The notes beneath the pieces are model-generated. The model was not told where the DNA came from. It saw only the letters and a list, made by a program, of their open reading frames with translations, and searched no databases. Shown here in pieces: positions 56,498 through 64,000 of a stretch of 64,000 bases of DNA. The DNA is from Cyanophora paradoxa (taxonomy: Eukaryota; Glaucocystophyceae; Cyanophorales; Cyanophoraceae). Made by a program: the position numbers and the translations under genes. Numbering within the stretch: position 1 is the stretch's first letter; every line of letters starts with the position of its first letter. The stretch is from contig QPMI01000269.1 in NCBI GenBank assembly GCA_004431415.1, positions 1-64,000 of the forward strand. Reading direction: 5' to 3'.

Positions 56498-57114
56498 TGG
56501 GCCTGCCGCGCAGAACCGTCAGATCAATGCTGAAGATCAAGAGGACAGAGCATGCCGGGCGTTGATGGTCCTGCACTAAGCAGACTCTCGGCCCTCGCAC
56601 GCTGCAGTCGCGCTGCGCATGCGCGTGGGACAGGTCGATCGATGCGTGAAGCATCACGATCGTTGGCGTGCATTACTGTGCACGAACCTGTGCAGATGTC
56701 CGCATGCCCTTCTGTGCCTGGTCGACCACAGTAGATGCACGGCTCCGCGGTGCGTGCCTGCAACCCGCGGTCCTCCCGCACTTCCGCGTCGCCTCCCGTG
56801 GTGCCTGCTACCCGATTGGATGCGGATGGTGGAGCGCTGCGGATGAACGAGACGCCGGGCGACAGCCTCCTCCTGTGGGCAGCTGTTTGCCTGCTTCCTC
56901 ACGATTGCTGTACAGGCGCGAACGTGGCGGAATCGGGCCGGCGAGCGGGCCAATTGTCTGATGACTCCAGGGGTACGCGCGCAACAGCGCGTTCACCTGA
57001 CGGCCAGCTGCGGACAGGGAGCTGCGCTCGCCGAGTCGCAGTTCTGTCGCCGTAACTGCCAGATTGCCGGCGATCGCGAGCAGACCGGACCAGAATAGAG
57101 AAGTCGCTGAACCG
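56498..57114. other. Divergent intergenic region, possible 5' exon
   Basis: Lies between the minus coiled-coil gene and the plus coiled-coil/UBZ gene. A minus-strand open stretch at 56,524-56,781 contains C-x2-C...H...C spacing and may be an upstream exon of the minus gene. No other element recognised. Confidence 0.35.
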
Positions 57115-58561
57115 ATGGCGGACGATGAGGACTACGACACGCCCCCCGAAGATTTTCTGTGCCCGCGCACTGCTCCAGCGGTATCCGCACCTGTCAGCTC
57201 GTCCTCTGCGCCCCCTGCCGCTGCGGCATCGACCCGGGTCAACCGCCCGACCATCAGCGCCCTCCCGATCCGCCCCTCCGAGCCAGACGCAAACGCGAGA
57301 GTCGATCCGGCTTCTGCGGGACAAAGCCGCCAGTCCCAGCCCCTTCCAGCGAGTTCGTCCTCTTCGACGCTGGCCGGCGCGTCTCCCGACGCAGGCCGGG
57401 CGCTGACTCCTGAGGACGAGTTGGTTATTCTCCGGCGGCAAGTAGATGTCCTCCAGCGCGAGCTCGACCACCGGCGGGGGCGAGCCGGCGAGTATCCCCG
57501 CGACCCGTACGTATACACTCCGCGCGGCGCCAATGAGCCTCGCGACCACGTGTGCCGGGCGTGCAGCGACTTCAACGGCCGCCTCGAGCGCCGCGTCTCT
57601 GCGGAGCTCGACCGCCTGCGCTCGGAGCTGCAGCAGCAGCGTGCTGAGCTGCAGCAGCAGCGCGCAGAGCTGCAGCAGCAGCAGCGCGCGGCTCGCGAGG
57701 AGGCGGAGCGGCAGACGCGCTTCTTCGACGACGAGCTCCAGCGCCTCGCCAGCCGCAAGCGCACCTTCCTCGAGGACGTCGAGGCGAAGCTGCAGGCGCC
57801 CGCGTCTCCTGTTACTCTCCCCGGCGCCTGGCAATCTCGCGCGCTGACCCGGACCGGGTGCGCAGCGCGACCTCCGGGACGCGCAGGGGCGCGCCGACGC
57901 GTTGGAGCGCGAGCTGAGCGAGCTGCGCCTCCGGCCCTCGCACCCGCAGGTCCGCTCGCGACTCCCGTCTCCCTCTCGGTTATTGCTGAATCGTTGACCG
58001 GCAAAAGGTGTCCCAGGCGTCCCCTCACGCCCCTACTTTCCACCCGGCTGTGCAGGCATCGCTGCCGCTGGAACCGCGGCCTGCCGTCCCGCATCCGCGG
58101 CCCGAGGCCTTCGCTCCCGCTCAGCCACCCGCTGGCTCGCCGCCAGCCGCCCCGCCGGTCGAACGGCCACGACCCGCCCCGCCTTCCGAGCCGCCGCGGG
58201 CCGCCCCGCCCGCTCCGGAGCCCCGGGTCGCGCCTCGTGCGTCCCGTTGCTTCATCCCCTGGTCGCGCGATCTCACGGCACCTCGCAGCGGCAGCCGCGG
58301 CCGAGCCGGTCCACTGCCCGCTCTGCGGCGAAGGTGCCACCCCCGCCGGCCGCTTGAGCGCCCCCGGCCGACCCGGCGCGCGGCGCAGCCTTCGCGGACG
58401 CTGAGCTGTGCGAGAGCCACGTGCAGTCCTGCCTCGACGACGAGCCCCCGGCGCCGCCCCCGCCCCGGCAGCAGCCCCAGCCGCCGGCCGCCCCTCAGCC
58501 GCCGGCAGCTTCCCGCCCGTCCGCGGGGCCGCTCCGCAGCCGGCCGGGCCGGCCCCCGTAG
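57115..58561 (+). CDS. Coiled-coil protein with UBZ-like C2HC zinc finger
   Basis: ATG at 57115 (MADDEDYDTPPEDFLCPR). Ser/Pro/Ala-rich N terminus, then a coiled coil LTPEDELVILRRQVDVLQRE and three near-identical heptad-scale repeats (AELQQQR, about 57,625-57,690), HVCRACSDFNGRLERRV before it. After a Pro-rich region, VHCPLCGE is spliced (GTGCCAC donor, GCGCGGCGCAG acceptor, about 58,334-58,389) to FADAELCESHVQSCLDDE, giving C-x2-C ... H-x3-C, the pattern of UBZ-type ubiquitin-binding zinc fingers. The frame stops at 58,559-58,561, only 31 bases before the next ORF, which may in fact be the continuation of the same protein. Ubiquitin binding is inference from the motif. Confidence 0.62.
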
Positions 58562-58592
58562 CGGCTGCGGGGGCGCCGGCCCGTCCCAGCCG

Positions 58593-59114
58593 ATGACCCT
58601 CTTCTTCCGGTGCTCGTTGGGCGCCTCCATGCCGGTCGCCTGCACGCGGGGCGAGCGCTTCGCGGACGTCCTTGAACGCGCCCGGCAGGCCCTTCGTTGC
58701 GGGCCAATCGCCCCAGTGCGCTGCCCCCCCTTCCCCCTCCCCTTCCCCCCCCCCTCCCCCCCCCCCCCCCGGGTCCCCCCCGGCCCCCCCTCCATTTCGC
58801 GAGCCGCTGACTGGGGGCGCAGCATAACATCCGCCTCGTGACGACGATCGACCGGAACGCGCCGCTCGTGCAGGGGCAGCGGCAGCGGCAGGGGATGGCC
58901 CCGGCTTCCGTCCAGGAGGCGGTTAAGCGGCTGCAGGCGCAGGCCGACTTGCCGGTCGGCGAGACCGGCTTCCCCGACGGCGCCGAGATCTACGTCTCCG
59001 TCCAGGTCCGCCCTTCCCCGCCCCTCCGGCCTCTCCCCTTTCATTTTGCCTCTTTCTGGCTCATTCCACGCTCAACAGGTGGCTGGCCAGGATTCAGCAC
59101 CCTCAGACCGATGA
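58593..59114 (+). CDS. Ubiquitin-like (beta-grasp) module, possibly 3' end of the preceding gene
   Basis: Three exons: MTLFFRCSLGASMPVACTRG, RFADVLERARQ; then HNIRLVTTIDRNAPLVQGQ ... SVQEAVKRLQAQADLPVGET, GFPDGAEIYVSVQ; then VAGQDSAPSDR and stop (59,112-59,114). The first intron has a GC donor at 58,689 and a poly-C tract. A first strand, a helix with RFADVLERAR, and the closing GFPDGAEIYVSV resemble small ubiquitin-like domains; no C-terminal diglycine is present, so conjugation is unlikely. Spacing of 31 bases from the UBZ-like gene suggests one transcript whose frame was lost in the GC-rich linker. About 105 residues alone. Confidence 0.5.
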
Positions 59115-59449
59115 GCGGCGGTTCCCGTACGCGCGTAGTTCGATTTTATTATAATTGTTTTGGTGAATTATAAACTTCTCGGGTTGATTCGAGTTAATAC
59201 TCATCCTTGTCGTGATTATATGCATATGTCTTGCGGTTGTTTGTGATTTCTTTGATTTGTGATTGCTTTGTTGCCCTTTAATATTACTACCTATAGCTAC
59301 GGGGGGTTCGCCCTACCGTAGGCTCTAATTTATAAAAAAAGGGAGTTAATACTCACTGAGAATCAATCGAGACCCTCGGGGACCTTACCCCCCATGCATC
59401 TAACTAGCGTTCTAGGACATCTTCTTCTAAAAAGAGAGGGTGCTGGAGG
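59115..59449. other. Intergenic region, AT-rich
   Basis: Convergent gene ends with AT-rich sequence (TTATTATAATTG, TTTATAAAAAAAGGG) likely to include 3' UTR and polyadenylation signals; TATAAA-like strings occur, but no exon. Confidence 0.4.
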
Positions 59450-62400
59450 CTATAATGATGCCCCCAATAGTCGCAAACAGCACTCGCTCGACCCTGACGG
59501 CACGCATCGGAATGGGCGGTAGTGAACAATTTCTGCGAGCTTTTCAGCGCGTGAGACGTCGAAATATCTGAAAAAACGCGCCCTGCAGTTCGCGTAGTAG
59601 CAGAACTCTGCCCCACACTGCAGAAGCAAAATATTTCACGGTCAGCGACTCATCGTATGTGCAGAGGTCGGAGTCGAAATCGACTCACCCTGCATCGTAT
59701 GTGGTTGCAGCCCCGTCTCTTTTGGACGTACATGCCGCATCTTGGGTTGGGACACTTCGGCAGACTCATCCGCCTCGCGTACTCCGCGAAAGCGCGGTCG
59801 TCCTCGCTCCTCTCGCCTTCTGGAAGCGCCTGGTACTGCGCAGGGGATTTGGTCCGGATGCGTGAGGCCGAGGCGACGCGGCCGCGGCCTGGGCAACAAG
59901 AAGCGGGCGCCTGCTCGCAGGTGATGTCGGTGTGCCAGGGGACGCGGCAGCGGGCGCAGTAGCGGCGGCTGCAGTGCAGGCAGAGGACGCCGGGGTCGCC
60001 ACTCGCAGGGTCCCACTCTGCGACGCTCTCGCAGCCGCGGTGAGGGCAGTCGCTCCGGTGCTCTGCGTGCCGGCACACGTAAGCGTGAGGGGCGGAGCAG
60101 AGATGGGTGGGGCGGCTGGGGCGGACCGCGAGGGATGTGCTCGGCGACGGTGAGGTAGCGCATGTAGAGGGCGAGGTCCTCCTCCTGCAGGCCGACGAGC
60201 ATCGCCACCGTCTCCCCGAACTCCCCCGCAAAGACCGTCCCGCACGCCGCCGCCGCCCGCGCCGCGTCCCGGCCGGGGCACTGCAGGGGGTACAGCTGCG
60301 GGTCCCGGAAGCGGGAGAGGACGTAGGCCTTGAGGCACGGCTCCGTGCAGATGTAGTGCTCGCAGTCCCCGCACCGGTTCATCTGGACCCCAATCAGGCC
60401 TCCAAAGAAGTGCGGAGGCGGGGGGGGGGCTGAAGAGGAAGGGAAGAGGGGGGAGAGGGGGGGAGAAAGGGAGGGGGAGGGCGTGGGGTGAAGGGGGTAG
60501 CTATAGGGGATACGGGGGGAGGGGGGGGGGGAGGGGGGGGGGGGGCGCACGGTGCGCTTGAGGCGGCGGCTGAGACAGACGACGCACGCCGCGAGCTCCT
60601 CCTCAAAAACGTCCTGCGCAGCCGCCGCGCGTGCCTGCCCCGCCCCGGCCCGTCGGCCTCGAGCTCCCGGTGCGGGCGGAGGGGCGGGGTGGGCGGGACC
60701 TCGAGGGCGTCGGCGCGGGCGCGGCCCTGCGCGTCGAGCCCCGGGGCGCCCCGGACGCGGCGAAGAAGACCGCCGGCCTCCGCGGCCCGCGCCCGGAGCT
60801 CTTCCTGCGCGCCCAGCAGCTCCTCCTCCTCCATCGCCTCCGCCCGGTACCGTAGCAGCGCCCTCGCCTCCTCCAGGCCGGCCACGCAGTCCTCCGCCTC
60901 GCGCAGCAGTCCCTCCAGCTGCCGCGCCGCTCGCCCTCGAGGCGCGGCCGGTGCGGGGCGGGCGGGCGCGGGGGCCGCGGGGCGCACCTCGGCGGCGGCG
61001 CGCAGTCGGGCGAGCTCGGCCTGGCGGTTGGCGCGGAGCTCGGCCAGCTCCGCCTGCGCCCTGTGCAGCTCTGCCCCGGCCGGTCAGGCGGGAGGGCGCC
61101 GGCGGCCCCGGCGGCCCCGCGGAGAGCGCGGGGGCACCCTCGGTGAGGGCGTGGGCGCGGGCCTCGGCGTCGGCCGCGCGCCTCCGCAGGCCCTCCTCGG
61201 CCAGCCGCGCCTGGCCCGCGCCTGCTGCAGCGCCGCCTCCGCCGCGTTCAGCGCCCGCCTCAGCGCCCGCTGCTCCTCCTCGGCCGTGCGGAGCCCCTTT
61301 GAATGGGATCAGCGCCGCGCTCGAGGGCGCGCGGGCGGAGCGGCCGCACCTGCCGCCTCCTGTCCTCCTCCTCCTGTACGCGATTCCTCGCGTCCCGCTC
61401 TAGCTGCCCGGCACGTTCTCAGCGGGCGGGGAGGGGAGGGAGGGGGGGGGGAGGGAGCGGGGAGGCGAGGGGGGCGGGGCGGGGGGGGGGGGGGGGGGGG
61501 GGGGAAGGGGAGGGGGGGGGGCGGGGGCGCAGGGGGCATGGGGAGGCAGGGGGAGGAAAAGGAGATCGGGAAGAGGAGCGCGAAGGAGCGAGGATCAGAG
61601 ATAACATGATGCGGCCGTACCCTGTGGCGACTCTCGCTCGCTTCCAGCAGCTCGGCCTGCTTCCCCCGCAGCTGCTCCAGCGCGCCATCGCGGTCCCGGC
61701 GCAGCGTCTCGACCTCGGCCCGCAGGTCTTCGAGATCCGCCTGCAGGCTGTCCGCGCGCTCCCGCTCGACGTCGAGATCGACCAGCGCGGCTGTGGCCGG
61801 CCCGGTCAGAGCGGCTCCAGCTGCAGGCGCAGCGATGTGCGCCGGCCCGCAGGGCGCCGGCCGCCGGGCTCACCCGCAAGGTTTCGATTGGAGTCTTCTA
61901 ATCTCTTACCCGACTCTTCGACCCTCCTCGCCAGCGCGATATTCTCCTCCTGCTGCTGGACCAGATCGCCCCGCGCCCCTGCAGGAGTAAGGCCCGATCT
62001 CAGGTACAGAGCGAGCTCGCCTGTATCTAAAGAGAAAGCACGGTCGCACTCATTAGCTCGTCCCGGGCCTCTGCGCGGCGGACGGCGCGCGGTGGAACAC
62101 AGGATATCGATCAGCTGCAAGCGCAGAGCATCCGCGGAGAGTGGCGTGCGCACTCGTGGCTACGTCCTTCCACTCTCTCAGATTCTTCTTGTATCTGCTG
62201 CACGATGAACACGCGCTCGGGCTCGCGCAATCCGCTGCGCATGCGTGGCAGCAGTTAGCGTCAGGTTAACATTCGCTTCGCGCACACGCACAACTTTGGG
62301 GGCTAGTGTCGAGCGCCGAGCTCGTAGGCTGTGCAGCGCTCGATACAGCCGGCAAGGACAGCTCCTGCAGCTGGTCATGATCGGGCTGGGGCTCGGGCTC

Positions 62401-62511
62401 GGGCTGGGCAGCATCATCGCCCGGCTCCGGAGGGGGTTCAACGGAAGGTGGCGGTTCGGACGCGCCGGTAGAAGCGGCGCTGTTCGTCATGCGCGCGCTA
62501 ACTGGGCCCAT
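59450..62511 (-). CDS. RING-between-RING (RBR) E3 ubiquitin ligase 2 with N-terminal coiled coil
   Basis: ATG at 62511 (MGPVSARMTNSAASTGASEP), then exons RVFIVQQIQEESERVEG, LSADALRLQLIDILC and long coiled coils (LEDLRAEVETLRRDRDGALE; ALLRYRAEAMEEEELLGAQE). RING1: ELAACVVCLSRRLK, poly-C intron (about 60,425-60,545), MNRCGDCEHYICTEPCLKAY, LQCPGRD, AACGTVFAGE. IBR: RSDCPHRGCESVAEWDP, VLCLHCSRRYCARCRVPWHT then DITCEQ. RING2: LPKCPNPRCGMYVQKRRGCN then HIRCR, a GTGAGT...CTGCAG intron (59,688-59,618), CGAEFCYYANCRARFFRYFD and on to a stop at 59,450. The Cys of RRGCNHIRC is the expected catalytic residue and is followed by His, as in canonical family members. The last exon was recovered by eye from an intron placed in the middle of RING2. 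Confidence 0.85.
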
Positions 62512-62673
62512 GCATATGCGCGGTTTAGATAGTAAAGTTGTTTACTTAGGTCAACTCGCGAGTAGGCGTAGAGCAGCTGTACCCGAGGCACGACTGCCCG
62601 CCCCTCTTCAGTTGTTGTACCCGAGTGCGCCGTCGCGCCTCGAGCTCTGCAGAGCGTTCCGGCCGTACACAAC

Positions 62674-64000
62674 ATGGTTGTCGAGACCCGTGGCCGCACG
62701 GCCACTCGCGCAGCCTCGGAGGCGGGACCATCGCGGTTCCCGAGTGCACCTCCCGATCCGCGCCAGCCGGAGGCGCCAGCAGCTACACCGGTAGCTACAG
62801 CGGTAGGAGACGCGGGCTCGCAGCTGCAGACGACCTCAGATCTGCAGCCGCCCGTCGGGATCGCCCCTGCGTCAGGGCTCGCCTCGCACTCCGCGCAGGC
62901 CGAGCAGCAGCATCCCGGCGGCCCCGCCGCTCCTCCTGCGTCGACAGCGCCGCTGCTGCAGCAGACTTCGCACGCGGCTGCCGCCCCCCCCGCACCCGCG
63001 GGCGGGGGTTCCGCGGCCGCGCCGTCGACCCCGGCATCCGGATCCGCGCCGCATCAGCCCGCCCCCGTGCTCGCACCTCGCATGCGGGAGGCCAGTGCTT
63101 CGCGCGCGCAGCCGGCTGGACCCCTCGCAGTCCTGCCCGGCCCCGGATCGCCGGCCCCCGTGGTGGATCTGTCACAGCTCGGCCCGATGCTGACCCAGCA
63201 GCTCGCGGCGAGCGTGCAGCAGGCAACCGCCTCGGCGGTTGCGGCAGCGGTTGCTCCCTTGGCGCGCGACCTCAGCGTCCTCACGAGCGCCTTCGACCAG
63301 CAGCGCACTGTGTTGACGCAGCACCAGAGCCTGCTCGAGCACTTGCAGCGGCCCGCTCCCACGGAGCAGCGCCAGGTCACTCACCTGCCGCTCGAGGCCC
63401 CTGCCCCGCTGCCGGCCCCCGGCGCCCCCGCCGGCTCGGCCCTGTCCCACCACGTCCCCGCCGCCCCCGCCGCCGTCCCCGGTGCTGTATTCGTTCCGCA
63501 GAGCGCACCGTCCCGCTCTTTCGCGCATGGCGCGGCTGCCGACCCGCCCCCGGCATCGCAGACCGATGTATCCCAGGCGGTGGTGCAGGCCCTGGTGCAG
63601 GCCCTGCCGGCGGCGCTTGCGGGCGCAGGCATCGCATTCGGAGGTGCTGGTGCCGCGCCCCCCTCGACGGACGGGAGCGCCCGTGTCAGCACCCTTCCTG
63701 CGCGCATCTTCACAGGCCAGGCTGGTGAGCGCCTTGTGGCGGCGATTCGGGCGGGGGGGCCTTTCGATTTCCGTAGGCTCTTTCTAGACCCCGTCTTCTC
63801 CCCCTCCGCCACCCCGTCGGGCCTCCCGTCCTCCGCCACGGGCGCCATCGCCGTGTCGCTCGACCCCGTCTCGGGCCAGCTGGTCCTCCAGGCGCACTCC
63901 GCCGCGTCCAGCCCCGGCTCGCAGCGCGAGCAGCTCGCCTTCCCCGACCTCCTCCTGTGCCTCCAGCTCCTCGCCTTCCAGATCTCCACGGACACCGTGC
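62674..64000 (+). mobile_element. Gag-like ORF of a probable retroelement (runs off the window)
   Basis: ATG at 62674 opens a frame with no stop for 442 codons up to the window edge. It begins MVVETRGRTATRAASEAGPS, like many retrotransposon Gag proteins (basic, Arg/Thr/Ser), then a Pro/Ala/Gln-rich segment, a coiled-coil-like centre (LTQQLAASVQQATASAVAAA; LSVLTSAFDQQRTVLTQHQS), and an ordered stretch near the end (ARIFTGQAGERLVAAIRAGG, FDFRRLFLDP, LLLCLQLLAFQISTDTV). No introns are needed over 1.3 kb, in contrast to every neighbouring gene. No protease, reverse transcriptase or zinc knuckle is reached, and no LTR could be delimited upstream. It could also be a host gene domesticated from, or merely resembling, Gag. 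Confidence 0.5.

Overview
The window reads as nuclear DNA of a GC-rich single-celled eukaryote, most likely an alga. Genes are broken by many very short introns (about 50-65 bases in the two pyruvate formate-lyase copies). Donors are mostly GTGCG, with a substantial minority of GC donors after an exon-final AG, and introns are extremely C-rich on the sense strand. A haptophyte is my best guess, because high GC, frequent GC-AG introns and an algal-type PFL fit together. A pelagophyte or another protist is not excluded. A dinoflagellate is less likely because gene strands alternate. Gene models were assembled by reading exons by eye, so outer limits are approximate where noted.

Layout. 0-6.3 kb: the 3' part of a pyruvate formate-lyase gene (PFL copy 1), then a complete SPX-EXS phosphate exporter-like gene. 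6.3-7.3 kb: a gene-poor stretch with a TATA-like box and perfect inverted repeats. 7.3-17.6 kb: a minus-strand EF-hand-like gene ('gene X') followed by a 3.78 kb direct tandem duplication carrying partial copies of it. 17.6-22.3 kb: an Orai-like four-helix membrane protein (minus) diverging from a carotenoid cleavage oxygenase (plus). 23.0-27.1 kb: an FG-repeat nucleoporin (minus) diverging from an F-box gene. 27.5-33.2 kb: an FtsX-like ABC-type permease (minus). 33.5 kb: a small IQ-motif protein. 34.3-37.4 kb: PFL copy 2, inverted relative to copy 1. 37.9-41.6 kb: two tandem paralogues with a C2-like pattern. 42.2-47.6 kb: a large uncharacterised gene. 48.1-62.5 kb: a run of ubiquitin-system-like genes (RING/TRAF-type coiled-coil protein, beta-helix plus RING protein, two RING-IBR-RING ligases, a UBZ-like coiled-coil protein and a ubiquitin-like small ORF) with one unrelated coiled-coil gene among them. 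62.7 kb to the edge: a long intronless Gag-like ORF, probably the start of a retroelement.

Genes alternate strand and mostly start in divergent pairs separated by 0.1-0.6 kb. The genes do not form one obvious pathway: there are fermentation (PFL), phosphate export, carotenoid cleavage, calcium-related membrane proteins, nuclear transport and ubiquitin ligation. The densest functional grouping is the ubiquitin-like set at 48-62.5 kb.

Data quality. The two copies of the 3.78 kb repeat differ almost only by +/-1 base in homopolymers, copy A nearly always the shorter. The FG-nucleoporin and PFL copy 1 show frame breaks at G or C runs. This looks like uncorrected long-read homopolymer error, so single-base frameshifts here should not be taken as real pseudogene signatures without read support.
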